Positions 44,125-52,770 of a stretch of DNA of 64,000 bases are shown piece after piece. Below the pieces are notes generated by a model that worked only from the letters and a program-made list of their open reading frames with translations, did no database searches and had not been told where the DNA came from. Position numbers and translations under genes: made by a program. The DNA is taken from positions 1-64,000 of the forward strand of contig CAZOLJ010000001.1 in NCBI GenBank assembly GCA_964580575.1, given 5' to 3'. Every line of letters starts with the position of its first letter. Position 1 is the stretch's first letter. The DNA comes from CAVPDE01 sp964580575 (lineage in GTDB: Bacteria > Desulfobacterota > DSM-4660 > Desulfatiglandales > HGW-15).

Positions 44125-45216
44125 ATGAAAAAAATCTCCAGGAGAACCTTCATCAAGAGCGCGGCTGTCGTGGGAACCGCTTTTGCCGCTTCTCCCTTGA
44201 TCTTTGTCCCAGAAGCCCGTGCCTCTTACGCAAAGAAAACGCTGATTCACCCGAACGTGAACAACCTCCGAGTGGTAGGCGTAACGGACCCTTCCATGAC
44301 CAGAGCCGTCGAGGTTGGAATCGACTGGGTGCAGCAGGAAAAACTGGTCGTTCAGAAACCGGTTTGGGAGAACATCGACCGTTTAGCTTGTGCTCTCACC
44401 GATCTCAGGAATCCGGAACAGGCATGGCAAAGCATCTTTATCAAGCCTCCGCGCAAACCATGGTCCGAGGCGGTCGTAGCCATAAAGACGAATCACATCA
44501 TGGTACAGCACACTCGCAGCGCTGTCATGTCCAAGGTCTGCCATGTCTTCACCGATGTTCTTGGAGTGAAAGGCTCCAACGTCCACATCTACGACGCCTG
44601 CCATGGAAGCGACCTGTCACAGGAGACCCCTTTCAGAGGCCTTCCCGAAGGCGTGCGAATTGAGGACAAATGGGGAGGAAGCAACACGAACACCCTTGTC
44701 CCCTCTCCCTGGAGAAGCGGGAACGACAAAGCCAAATGCCTCAAGCATCTCGTGGATGGGTCTGTGGATATCCTTGTGAACATCTCCATGTGCAAAGGAC
44801 ACAGCAGAACCTACGGCGGCTTCACCATGACCATGAAGAACCACTTCGGCACCTTTTCTCCGTGGCCCGGACATCAGGATCAGGCGCTGGAGTATCTGCT
44901 GGCGCTCAATAAGACCGAAGAGATCCTCGGTCCCATGGACGAACAGACCGGGAAAGTGCTCTATCCTCGCCAGCAGCTCTGTCTCGTTGATGCCCTCTGG
45001 GCGAGCAAGCCCGGTCCCGGCGGAAATCCCACGCATCAGCCCAACTTCCTGGCTATGGGCGTGACTTCTCCTATCGTGGATTACGTCCTGGCTACCCGGT
45101 TCAGAGGAGAAAAGATGGGCTGGGCGCCGGACATGGAGGCGCTGAGCCATTTTCTCGCCGAGTTCGGTTACACCGAGGCGGATCTCCCGAACGGCGGAAA
45201 GATCCTGGAGATCTGA
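44125..45216 (+). CDS. Tat-exported DUF362 domain protein
   Basis: 363 residues from ATG 44125 (AAAGGATCGGCC upstream). The twin-arginine signal is KKISRRTFIKSAAVVGTAFA, cleaved after a typical ARA. The rest is the DUF362 domain: VVAIKTNHIMVQHTRSAVMS, YDACHGSDLS, VNISMCKGHSRTYGGFTMTM and KNHFGTFSPWPGH. Family members are often near iron-sulfur proteins and are thought to be redox-related, but the function is unknown. No Cys-rich ferredoxin part is present. Its stop overlaps the start of the next gene (TGATG). Confidence 0.85.
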   Translation: MKKISRRTFIKSAAVVGTAFAASPLIFVPEARASYAKKTLIHPNVNNLRVVGVTDPSMTRAVEVGIDWVQQEKLVVQKPVWENIDRLACALTDLRNPEQAWQSIFIKPPRKPWSEAVVAIKTNHIMVQHTRSAVMSKVCHVFTDVLGVKGSNVHIYDACHGSDLSQETPFRGLPEGVRIEDKWGGSNTNTLVPSPWRSGNDKAKCLKHLVDGSVDILVNISMCKGHSRTYGGFTMTMKNHFGTFSPWPGHQDQALEYLLALNKTEEILGPMDEQTGKVLYPRQQLCLVDALWASKPGPGGNPTHQPNFLAMGVTSPIVDYVLATRFRGEKMGWAPDMEALSHFLAEFGYTEADLPNGGKILEI

Positions 45217-45812
45217 TGTCTCAAAACACAAAATCCCCTCCATCTCCCCTTTATCAAAGGGGAGGACAGCCATGGAACTCGAAAAAGCCTTCCCCCTTTC
45301 GTAAAGGGAGATACAGGGGGATTTTGCCGCGATGGTTTCCCGCTGTGGCCCTGTGCCTCCTTTTCCTCTCCTGCTCCCTGCCCAGGCTAAACCCTCTCCT
45401 CGAAGGCCCCAAGCTCAAGAGCTTTGAGCAGGTCGGCCCTCTCACGATTTACAACAGGGCCAATGTTTTCGATTACATGAATGGGGAGGCTGAAGCCTAC
45501 CTTCCTCTTGGTTTTCGTCTGCTCTACGTGAACATCTACAGAACCGAAAAAACGGACAGCCGGATGGTTCTGGAAATCTATGACATGAGCACCCCTGAAG
45601 GGGCCGGTGCCATTCTGAAAAAGTACTCCACTGAAGGAGGCTCAAGTCGGTCCGGTATCGGGGAAGCTGCGTGGGCGGACAAGGGCATTGTTTTGTTCAG
45701 ACAGGGGAATTGTTTTGTGCGCATATTCCCTGATCCGTCTCCTGAAAACGAAGTGAGACCCACCATGCAGGACATGCTCGACCTGGCGAAGGAGATAGCT
45801 GCAGCAATGTAG
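45216..45812 (+). CDS. Lipoprotein of DUF6599-like type, N-terminus invaded by repeat
   Basis: 198 codons if started at ATG 45216, which overlaps the previous stop (TGATG). The first 36 residues (SPPSPLYQRGGQPWNSKKP and so on) translate the family A palindrome at 45231-45324. A TTG at 45324, preceded by AGGGGGATT, would give a clean lipoprotein signal (PRWFPAVALCLLFLSC, lipobox Cys). The mature part (YNRANVFDYMNGEAEAYLPL, VEIYDMSTPEGAGAI-like) fits a family I recall as DUF6599. I favour the TTG start; function unknown. Confidence 0.7.
   Translation: MSQNTKSPPSPLYQRGGQPWNSKKPSPFRKGRYRGILPRWFPAVALCLLFLSCSLPRLNPLLEGPKLKSFEQVGPLTIYNRANVFDYMNGEAEAYLPLGFRLLYVNIYRTEKTDSRMVLEIYDMSTPEGAGAILKKYSTEGGSSRSGIGEAAWADKGIVLFRQGNCFVRIFPDPSPENEVRPTMQDMLDLAKEIAAAM
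45231..45324. repeat. Family A palindrome inside the 5' end of a gene
   Basis: Outer arms AAATCCCCTCCATC and GATACAGGGGGATTTT with nested hairpins (CCCCTTTATCAAAGGGG and CCCCCTTTCGTAAAGGG). Same class as 294-364 and 29519-29625. Confidence 0.8.
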
Positions 45813-45819
45813 AGCGTTT

Positions 45820-46023
45820 TTCACCACGGTGGCGCACCAGAGGGCACAGAGAAAAGCTTTCGTTTTTCGGGAGATACCGAAAAACGAAAATGTTCTGCTC
45901 CAAGAAAATCGTGTAAACAAACCATTGCTTGTTCTGATCCTGTCGGGGGTTTTTTTCGTCTATCGGCAACTCCCGATAGACGAAAAAATTGATCCTCTGT
46001 GACCTCCGTGCCTCTGTGGTGAA
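45820..46023. repeat. Family F inverted repeat with nested hairpins
   Basis: Outer arms TTCACCACGGTGGCGCACC and CCGTGCCTCTGTGGTGAA. Inside are the perfect hairpins CGTTTTTCGG...CCGAAAAACG (45861-45888) and TTTTTTCGTCTATCGG...CCGATAGACGAAAAAA (45950-45988). Two strong nested stems with T runs could also end transcription after the lipoprotein gene. Confidence 0.75.
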
Positions 46024-46040
46024 TCCAAAGGATTTTGCTC

Positions 46041-46523
46041 ATGGCCAAAGAAAAACTTTCCATTACCCAGGCCGTTCGCGTGCTCAAGGAGAAGGGAGCC
46101 GACTTCACGCTCCGCACTTACACGTACGAGGAGAAGGGAGGCACGCCCGTGGCATCCCGTGAATTGGGAGTGGATGAGCATCAGGTGGTCAAGACTCTCG
46201 TCATGGAGGACGACCGCAAGAACCCTTTGCTGATCCTGATGCACGGAGACAATCAGGTCTCTACAAAGAATCTTGCCAGAGCTCTGGGCGCCAAAAGCGT
46301 CGAGCCCTGCGATCCTGAAACGGCTCACAGGCACACGGGGTACGTGGTCGGCGGGATCTCTCCCTTTGGCACCAGGAAACCCCTGAAGGTGTACGTTGAG
46401 GCTTCGGTTCTCGAACTTCCTAAGATTTATATCAATGCGGGGAAAAGGGGGCTGCTTGCAGAAATGCCACCACAGGAGCTGAAGCGTGTTCTCAATCCAA
46501 TCTCTGTGAATGTAGCGATATAA
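46041..46523 (+). CDS. ybaK: Cys-tRNA(Pro)/mischarged-tRNA deacylase, YbaK type
   Basis: 160 residues from ATG 46041 (AAAGGATTTTGCTC upstream). YbaK/EbsC fold with HQVVKTLVMEDD, TKNLARALGAKSV and the conserved TGYVVGGISPFGTRKPLKVY region holding the Gly-x-Ser-Pro loop. It hydrolyses Cys-tRNA(Pro) formed by ProRS mischarging. Full length for the family. It stands alone on the plus strand after repeat family F. Confidence 0.93.
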   Translation: MAKEKLSITQAVRVLKEKGADFTLRTYTYEEKGGTPVASRELGVDEHQVVKTLVMEDDRKNPLLILMHGDNQVSTKNLARALGAKSVEPCDPETAHRHTGYVVGGISPFGTRKPLKVYVEASVLELPKIYINAGKRGLLAEMPPQELKRVLNPISVNVAI

Positions 46524-46549
46524 GAAAAATACAGAAGACAGCCTAGCCG

Positions 46550-46569
46550 CTGGCCGCTGGGGCGGCCAG
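46550..46569. other. Perfect GC hairpin downstream of ybaK
   Basis: CTGGCCGC-TGGG-GCGGCCAG, an 8-bp stem with a 4-nt loop, 27 nt after the ybaK stop. No T tract follows, so it may stabilise the mRNA end rather than terminate. Confidence 0.5.
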
Positions 46570-46697
46570 AGTAGTCATCAATGGGCACCCGATATCCCGG
46601 TCTTCGGCTGCCAGCTTTCGCAAGGCTTGCGTCTCCATCTGCATCTCGAGGCGCTCCTACCCGACGCCCAGCAACATCGGCATTCATGAGAGACCCC

Positions 46698-47195
46698 TCA
46701 TCTGCGCTTATCAAGACCTTCCAGGGCCAGTTCTTCCTCGGCTCTGAAGGGAAATGTCGAAGGCATCAGAAACCCGCCTTCCAAGTGCAGCCGGCCGGAT
46801 ACCCCGAACTTCAGCTTCTCCTTTTTGTGGAGGCCCATAATCCCGCGGAAAAGGTCCACCACAGAGGAGTAAAGGGTCACAGGGACTGTTGTCGTTCCAA
46901 AAGCCGGGATTTCCTTGTCCACGTTCGAAACCCCTTTTGCAAAGCTTTTCCCGTTGAGTTCAAGGTCGCAGTCCAGCCCCTTCACCTTGATCGGGACGTC
47001 GTTGGTGTTGAAGACGCGGAGTTCGATTTGAAGGACTGTTTCAAGGGCTTTTGACTCCTGGAATTGCACATTGGAAAGATTGACGCAGGGAGGATCGAGG
47101 GTCTTGCCCAAGCCGGCGCATCCTGCCAGCAGGAACCAGGAGACTAAAAGACAAATCCTGAGGAGCAGAAAGCATGGGGCTCGGAGCGATGGCAT
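46698..47195 (-). CDS. LEA type 2 (WHy-domain) lipoprotein
   Basis: 165 residues. A lipoprotein signal (FLLLRICLLVSWFLLAGC, lipid-bearing Cys26) precedes an LEA-2/WHy domain (about 40-150): FQESKALETVLQIELRVFNT, then the NxDVPIKVKGLDCDLELNG core strand and VPVTLYSSVVDLF. Bacterial members are linked with envelope stress or desiccation, but the exact role is unknown. ATG 47195 follows CAAGGAGGATCACG. Divergent from the GTPase pair. Confidence 0.88.
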   Translation of the reverse strand: MPSLRAPCFLLLRICLLVSWFLLAGCAGLGKTLDPPCVNLSNVQFQESKALETVLQIELRVFNTNDVPIKVKGLDCDLELNGKSFAKGVSNVDKEIPAFGTTTVPVTLYSSVVDLFRGIMGLHKKEKLKFGVSGRLHLEGGFLMPSTFPFRAEEELALEGLDKRR

Positions 47196-47337
47196 CGTGA
47201 TCCTCCTTGACGGTGAGGAGCGAGTGTGGGCCTAAAGGTATTCCGAAGGCCCTTTTTTGTCAATTTATTCCAGCCTCTTTCCCGCTTTCTCCCTGCGTTT
47301 CATTTTGACACCCCCTCCACTCCGTCTTATATTCCAC

Positions 47338-47430
47338 TTTGGATCATTCGATATTGTCTCGGATTTCGCCTGCCTCGCCGTAGCGCCGGCGTAGGCGGGT
47401 GCTTCGGATTTCGGATTTTTGAATTCTTCG
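47338..47430. repeat. Family E arm with nested GC palindrome
   Basis: ATCATTCGATATTGTCTCGG and TTCGGATTTCGGATTTTTG match one arm of family E. Between them is the GC-rich stem CCTGCC...GGCGGG around CGCCGGCG. Only one arm of the outer palindrome is clear. It lies just before the first GTPase gene. Confidence 0.5.
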
Positions 47431-47459
47431 CACCATGCGCAGAAACGGCGATTGCTATT

Positions 47460-49175
47460 ATGACCAATAGCGATACACATGGGGATTTCCATTCTTCCAG
47501 GTTTGATGGATTTCAGCCGGAATCTGTCAAGGTCCCTGGACTCACCAAGTCCTCTCTTGAGATTCCTTCCCTCGCAAAGAACCTTAGAAAGAGGATCGAT
47601 AGTCTAAAATACAAGCAGGGAATGCCCTGCCTCTGGGTGGTCTTTCTGGGGGGCACAGGCACAGGCAAGTCCACTCTTTTCAACGCCCTCTGTGGTGCGG
47701 CCCTGAGCGAGACCGGAGTGGAAAGGCCCAAAACCTGCGGCCCGATTCTCTACGCGCCTAAGGGATGTCCGGTTGAAAACCGTTTTCCCCTCCCGGGCAT
47801 GGAACTGTGCAAAGAAACTGGTGAAGGCAGTGGTCTGAAGGCCGCAGCCGGTTCTGCAGGCCGCCTGGTGATCCTCGAGCATGCCCGCAGGGAGTTTTCT
47901 CACCTCATCCTGGCCGATACCCCTGACCTCGACAGCGTCGAGCTCGATAACCGCCAAGTCGCAGAGGACTTCTTTCTGTTTTCGGATGCAGTGATCTTTG
48001 TGACCAGCCAAGAGAAATATGCAGACGAGGTACCCCACCGCTTTCTTCTGAGAATCCTGAAAGGGCAAAGACCCTTCTTTGTTTTATTCAACAAAGCAGA
48101 AGAAGGAGCCATGCCGGAAGACTTCCTTTCTACCATCAATGAAGCAGCGCTTTCGCACGAGAAGGACCGGCTGTGGATCATCCCCTACGTACAAGGCAAT
48201 CCTGTTCAGGCCATTTCACAACATCCCTCATTCTTGAAATTCAAGTCTCTTGTCGAGCAAGAGCTCGCACCCTCCCTCGTGGAGGCCCTTCGGACTGAAC
48301 TCCTTTCAAAGAGAGCGCAAGAGACTCAGGCGATGGCTTCCGACCTCCTTCATCGCCTTCAAGAAGAGAAGCGTGAAGCAGAGGCATGGAGGACCGGGCT
48401 CCGAGAAGGTTGTGACAAGATCTGCAGCCAATTCATCAGAGAACAAGAGGAGAGCTTTTCGCAAAGAAACCGCGAGTTCATCCAGAGGGAAATTCGAAAG
48501 CTCTTCTCAAAATACGACGTGCTCGCCAAACCCCGCCAGGCCATCAGACAAATCCTGCTGACACCTCTGAGATTCATCGGGGTTCTCAAAGAGCAAGATC
48601 ACAAGGAGGCGCTTCTGAGAGTCCGGCAGAGAATCGACCTCATGCCTGTTCAGACCACCGTCGAACGCTTCAACGGAGACGTGCTCAAGGAACTCTCGCC
48701 CAAAGATCAACGCGCCCCTTTGTTCATGAGCATGAGAAGGCCTGGGGTTGCGCTCGCTGCCGAGGAAATCCGCAGTCTCGTGTTCCAGGAACAGGAACGG
48801 CTCGAGCGCTGGCTGGAAACCCAGTTCCAGACTCTGGCGCAAGGGATCCCATGGGCCAAAAAGTGGGGGATTTACTCCACTTCGATTCTTTGGGGCATCT
48901 TGATCATTGCTCTTGAGATCGTTGTAGGAGGGGGCTTCTCCATTTTGGATGCTGCCCTGAACTCAGCAATTGCCCCTTTCGTGACCAAAGGCGCAGTGGA
49001 GCTTTTCGCCTATCACGAAATTCAGAAGGTTGCCAGAGAACTGTCACGGCGCTACCAGGATGGGTTGCTTTCCGTCATGAAGGAGCAGGAGAAGCGATAC
49101 GAGGCATGTCTTGACTCCCTGCTCACGGCGGAAGAGGTCGTGGAGGACCTGAGTGCTACGAGGAGACTGGACTAA
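47460..49175 (+). CDS. Membrane-anchored dynamin-like GTPase, first of a tandem pair
   Basis: 571 residues from ATG 47460, though no good ribosome site is seen. P-loop GGTGTGKST (64-72), G3-type DTPDLDS (about 157), the paralogue-shared VTSQEKYAD (about 181) and G4 NKAE. A long helical region (about 280-480), rich in Glu, Arg and Gln, follows, then a hydrophobic hairpin near 475-520 (GILIIALEIVVGGGFSILDA) and a helical end. This order recalls bacterial dynamin-like proteins that remodel membranes. The next gene is a paralogue, and such proteins often act as pairs. Cellular role unknown. Confidence 0.8.
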   Translation: MTNSDTHGDFHSSRFDGFQPESVKVPGLTKSSLEIPSLAKNLRKRIDSLKYKQGMPCLWVVFLGGTGTGKSTLFNALCGAALSETGVERPKTCGPILYAPKGCPVENRFPLPGMELCKETGEGSGLKAAAGSAGRLVILEHARREFSHLILADTPDLDSVELDNRQVAEDFFLFSDAVIFVTSQEKYADEVPHRFLLRILKGQRPFFVLFNKAEEGAMPEDFLSTINEAALSHEKDRLWIIPYVQGNPVQAISQHPSFLKFKSLVEQELAPSLVEALRTELLSKRAQETQAMASDLLHRLQEEKREAEAWRTGLREGCDKICSQFIREQEESFSQRNREFIQREIRKLFSKYDVLAKPRQAIRQILLTPLRFIGVLKEQDHKEALLRVRQRIDLMPVQTTVERFNGDVLKELSPKDQRAPLFMSMRRPGVALAAEEIRSLVFQEQERLERWLETQFQTLAQGIPWAKKWGIYSTSILWGILIIALEIVVGGGFSILDAALNSAIAPFVTKGAVELFAYHEIQKVARELSRRYQDGLLSVMKEQEKRYEACLDSLLTAEEVVEDLSATRRLD

Positions 49176-49223
49176 CCAATAACAAGGCGGGTCAACCCCG
49201 CCCCAACAAACGGTCGAAGAATC

Positions 49224-50972
49224 ATGAATTCACATCACCCCCTTGAAAATACCCCTGAGTTTATTCATCGGAAGCTCGATCAGTTCCGAGTGCTCCTGGG
49301 AGGCGATGCTCTTTTGTCGCTCTCTTCGGAACAGCAACGCTCCCTCCGTGAAGGGGCTGAAAACCTCTCACTCAAACTGCGCTCCATGCAGGAAAGCTTT
49401 CTGACCATCGGCCTCCTCGGCGGCACCGGTGTGGGCAAGTCGACTGTGATGAATGCTCTCGCAGGATCGGAAATCGCCTCCGCCAGTCACAGAAGACCTC
49501 ACACGGACCGGGTCTTGATTTACAGCCACGAAGACACCGGCTCTCTGGCCCCGCCACTGGCCGGAGAGGATTTGCCTTGGATGATGGTAGGTCATCGGAG
49601 CGAGGCCATACGGCATGTGCTTCTCTGTGACCTTCCGGATTTTGACAGCCTCCTGGGAGAACACCGTGAACGAGTGATCCGATTTCTAGAGCACCTCGAT
49701 CTGCTGGTCTGGGTCACGTCCCCCGAGAAATACGGGGACGGCCGCTTTTATGAGCTTCTGACCCAGGTGCCGAAGGCAAAGCAGAATTTCCTTTTTGTCC
49801 TGAACAAGACGGACCTTCTCTTTCAGAATGAATCCCTTGAACAGGGTTACCAGCAACTGACACGGCTGGCCAGGACTTTCCAGGAGCATCTCCAAAAACA
49901 AAGCCTGGACCAGCCACGGCTGTACGTCGTTTCCGCTCGGGAAGCCATTCTTTTTGAGCCGCTCTCCCCGTGGAATCAGTTCCCCTCTTTCAAGCAAGAG
50001 GTCTTTCATAGACGGGACACCAAACAGATCTTGGCCATCAAGGCAGCAAACATAGAGGTGGAGGTTCAGAGGCTTTTTTCCGCTCTGGAGGCTGAGGGGC
50101 TGAATTTGACACTGTTTCAGCAGGCGCTCGCTCGGTGTGAAAAGGATCTGGAAGATCAGCGCAGCTCATGGGTTCAAACCGGAGAGGAAGCCATCCAGCT
50201 CTGGATTTCGAGGCGCATCAAGCCTGCCATGCAGGCTTACAAAAGAGACCCTTTCCATCTTGTGGGACCGGGTTACAGTCTGGCGATTCTCTTGGGCTCC
50301 ACGCACCGAAAAACCTCTGTGGAAACCCACCGAGAGCTCGAACCTTCTAGACTGCAGCCTCCTGAGGAGACCACCACCAGCTTTCGCAAAAGACTCGAAT
50401 GGGTGGATGAACACCTCGGGCATTCTGTAATGCGCCAAGGTCTTTCTTCCCCTTTTGTGGAGAAGACGAAGAGAACGATCAACGCGGAGAGGAGATTCGA
50501 GTCTCTGGGCGAGAATTTCCTCAGTGCGGTAACACTCCATATCGTCGAACCGCCTCTGCCCGCCTTTCGGCTTTTCAAACTCTTTCAATGGATTTCCTAT
50601 CTGATACTTCTGGCCGTGCTTCTCATTGCCGTTGGCGGGGAAAAGGCATGGCTCAATGTTCTGGAGGCATTTGGGGTTTCAAGCGTTCTGCAGCTTCTCA
50701 TCTCCATCATCAACACTCTTTTCAGCGGTAAAGGGCTCGCAGCGCTCGGAAGCTACGTGCTTCTCAACCTCTTCCTTGCCTTTCGTTTCTATCGCCGCTA
50801 TGGAACTCTCCTCGACAAGTCCTCTCAAAAGGCCCTGGACGCGCTGAGAAAGACTCTCTCAAAAGCTTGGGGCGATTGTCTTGACGGGATCCTTCATGAC
50901 ATGGGGAAGCTCGGAGAAGAGACTCGGGAGAGAAAGAGGGCGATCAACGAGATAAAGAACAGTGACAAGTAA
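49224..50972 (+). CDS. Membrane-anchored dynamin-like GTPase, second of a tandem pair
   Basis: 582 residues. P-loop GGTGVGKST (about 66-74), G3-type DLPDFDS, VTSPEKYGD (shared with the first GTPase) and G4 NKTD. A helical middle part is followed by two strong membrane segments (about 450-475, LFQWISYLILLAVLLIAVGG, and about 500-525) and a basic helical tail. The final codons AAC AGT GAC AAG TAA, giving NSDK and the stop, come from a family C repeat, so the true C-terminus was probably changed by repeat insertion. About 50 nt after the first GTPase gene, same strand, likely one operon. Confidence 0.82.
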   Translation: MNSHHPLENTPEFIHRKLDQFRVLLGGDALLSLSSEQQRSLREGAENLSLKLRSMQESFLTIGLLGGTGVGKSTVMNALAGSEIASASHRRPHTDRVLIYSHEDTGSLAPPLAGEDLPWMMVGHRSEAIRHVLLCDLPDFDSLLGEHRERVIRFLEHLDLLVWVTSPEKYGDGRFYELLTQVPKAKQNFLFVLNKTDLLFQNESLEQGYQQLTRLARTFQEHLQKQSLDQPRLYVVSAREAILFEPLSPWNQFPSFKQEVFHRRDTKQILAIKAANIEVEVQRLFSALEAEGLNLTLFQQALARCEKDLEDQRSSWVQTGEEAIQLWISRRIKPAMQAYKRDPFHLVGPGYSLAILLGSTHRKTSVETHRELEPSRLQPPEETTTSFRKRLEWVDEHLGHSVMRQGLSSPFVEKTKRTINAERRFESLGENFLSAVTLHIVEPPLPAFRLFKLFQWISYLILLAVLLIAVGGEKAWLNVLEAFGVSSVLQLLISIINTLFSGKGLAALGSYVLLNLFLAFRFYRRYGTLLDKSSQKALDALRKTLSKAWGDCLDGILHDMGKLGEETRERKRAINEIKNSDK

Positions 50973-51006
50973 CAAGTGACAAGTAACAAGTGACGAGTGA
51001 CAAGAG
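50961..51006. repeat. Family C tandem microrepeats (GTGACAAGTAACAAG)
   Basis: Six units of TGACAAG or TAACAAG type in direct orientation. They overlap the last codons and stop of the second GTPase gene. Confidence 0.8.
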
Positions 51007-51124
51007 AAGAAATGCCTAAAGTGAGCTAAAGTGTCTGAAGTTGGCAAACCGGAAAGCCACCGAAAACACGAACTAACGAAAGCACGAAAAAAGGAGGCTG
51101 TGAACTAACCATGCGAGAGAGGAC

Positions 51125-51177
51125 GGTGGCACGGACAAACATCCGCCAGCGGCGGATAAAAGTTTGTCCGTGGCACC
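51125..51177. repeat. Family D hairpin (GGTGGCACGGACAAAC type)
   Basis: GGTGGCACGGACAAAC pairs with GTTTGTCCGTGGCACC (one mismatch) around the inner hairpin ATCCGCC-AGC-GGCGGAT. Lies between convergent genes. Confidence 0.8.
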
Positions 51178-51216
51178 ATAGATCAGCCGGCATCACTCCA
51201 GAACTCCATTCTTCCT

Positions 51217-52707
51217 TCATTCCCGCTTTCCACCTTTTCTTCCCAGGAAGTTCTGATACTCCACCATCTTGGCAAGCACGTGGACGGCGCTTTCAGGGGT
51301 TTCATAAAGGACAGAGCTGTACCGCCTTCCGGCCACCGGTCGCACGGTTCCTCCGCTCGTCTTGGCCAATGAAACGCCGATCACGGGCTTCTCGTATTGC
51401 TCCATAAGCTCTGCTGTTCTTGCGATATACTTCTCTTCGTATTCCAGGAGGAGCGTCTCCGTCTGCGCCAAGAAGCCCGGTGGTAGGGTTTTATCAACTT
51501 CCTTTGCAGACCGGTTCATGAGGCGCAGATACTCGATCCGTCCCACGATGCCAAGGCTGATCACCGCATCAATGTCATCCGACTTCAGCATCTCTTCCAC
51601 GGCCACGAGGGGCGCTTCAGGATCACGAGATCCCACAAGATCCACGGGATTTCCTTTGCTCCAGAAGCTCGGGAGATGCCGGTCAATGGCTTTGATGATC
51701 TTTTCCGAAAGAGCAGGAACAGCGAGCCCTTTCTCATTACACTCATCGGACGCCACCACTCCCCATCCCCCTCCCAAGGTCACGATGCCTACACGATTTC
51801 CTCTGGGCAAAGGCAACGATGAGAAACCCGCGGAAAGATCCAGCAGTTCGGACGGCACCTTGGCTTCCAGAAGACCCGCCTGCCGGCACGCAGCCCTGAA
51901 AACCGTAACCTCCCCGCTCATGGAACCGGTGTGAGAAGCTGAAGCCGCCCTCCCCGCCTCGGTCCTGCCTCCCTTGAGAACAATGATGGGTTTTGTCCTG
52001 TTGATTTGTTTCACTGTTTCAAAAAAGTGCCGGCCCTCACGCATGCTTTCAAGGTAGAGAATGATGATCCGGCTCTGAATATCATCCGCCACGTATTGAA
52101 GATAGTCCGAACAGCTCACCATGGCCTCGTTGCCTGAGCCTGCGAACAGGGACACTCCTACCCCTTGCTCCTCAGCCCAGTGGATGAGCTGGATTCCGAG
52201 ATTGCCGGACTGCGAAATAAACGCCACGCTTCCTGGCCTCGGTCTTATGTGAGCTCCGGTGGCAAAAAGCCCGGCATGGATGGAGAGAATCCCCATGGTA
52301 TTAGGTCCGACAAGGACCATGCCCTTTTCCTTGCAAACAGTGACCACCTTGTTTTCGAGAACCCTTCCCTCAGCTCCTGTTTCGCTGAATCCGGAGGTCA
52401 CGACCACGGCGGTCTTGATCCCTCTTTGGCCGCAATCCCCCAGCACAGAAAGCACGGTGTCAGCCGGTGTCGTGATGATAGCCAGATCCGCAGGCTCCGG
52501 AAGATCCTGCACGCGATGATACACGGGGATACCGAAGATCTTCTTTTCCCTGGGATTGACGGGGTAGATCCTTCCCGGAAACCCACCGGCCACAATATTG
52601 CTGAAGATCATTTGACCCCACTTCCCAAAGGAAGCGGAGGCACCGATCATGGCGATCGATTTGGGATTGAAGACGTGATCGAGAGTCATGGATATTGGGT
52701 TTTGCAT
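51217..52707 (-). CDS. ADP-forming acyl-CoA synthetase alpha-subunit-like protein
   Basis: 496 residues. A CoA-binding Rossmann domain (about 10-105, SIAMIGASASFGKWG) is followed by succinyl-CoA-ligase-like domains: GPNTMGILS, FISQSGNLGIQLI, and the phosphorylatable His in ASASHTGSMSG (about 258), then GGGWGVVASDE. This is the alpha arrangement of acetyl-CoA synthetase (ADP-forming), which makes ATP from acyl-CoA. The ATP-grasp beta part is not fused and not adjacent, so the partner must be elsewhere. Fits an organism that conserves energy from acyl-CoA. A Met six codons in is an alternative start. Confidence 0.88.
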   Translation of the reverse strand: MQNPISMTLDHVFNPKSIAMIGASASFGKWGQMIFSNIVAGGFPGRIYPVNPREKKIFGIPVYHRVQDLPEPADLAIITTPADTVLSVLGDCGQRGIKTAVVVTSGFSETGAEGRVLENKVVTVCKEKGMVLVGPNTMGILSIHAGLFATGAHIRPRPGSVAFISQSGNLGIQLIHWAEEQGVGVSLFAGSGNEAMVSCSDYLQYVADDIQSRIIILYLESMREGRHFFETVKQINRTKPIIVLKGGRTEAGRAASASHTGSMSGEVTVFRAACRQAGLLEAKVPSELLDLSAGFSSLPLPRGNRVGIVTLGGGWGVVASDECNEKGLAVPALSEKIIKAIDRHLPSFWSKGNPVDLVGSRDPEAPLVAVEEMLKSDDIDAVISLGIVGRIEYLRLMNRSAKEVDKTLPPGFLAQTETLLLEYEEKYIARTAELMEQYEKPVIGVSLAKTSGGTVRPVAGRRYSSVLYETPESAVHVLAKMVEYQNFLGRKGGKRE

Positions 52708-52770
52708 CAGGGGCTCGCCTCGCTGGAACGTGTGCGTTTTATCAGACCCCTCTTTGGTAAGTCAAGTCGA

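Noticed and set aside
46524..46697. Possible RNA gene in the gap after ybaK
   Set aside because: Only one short GC hairpin is seen; no tRNA or known ncRNA fold could be drawn.
50961..51006. CRISPR-like short repeats
   Set aside because: Units are 7-8 nt, direct and degenerate, with no spacers and no cas genes.
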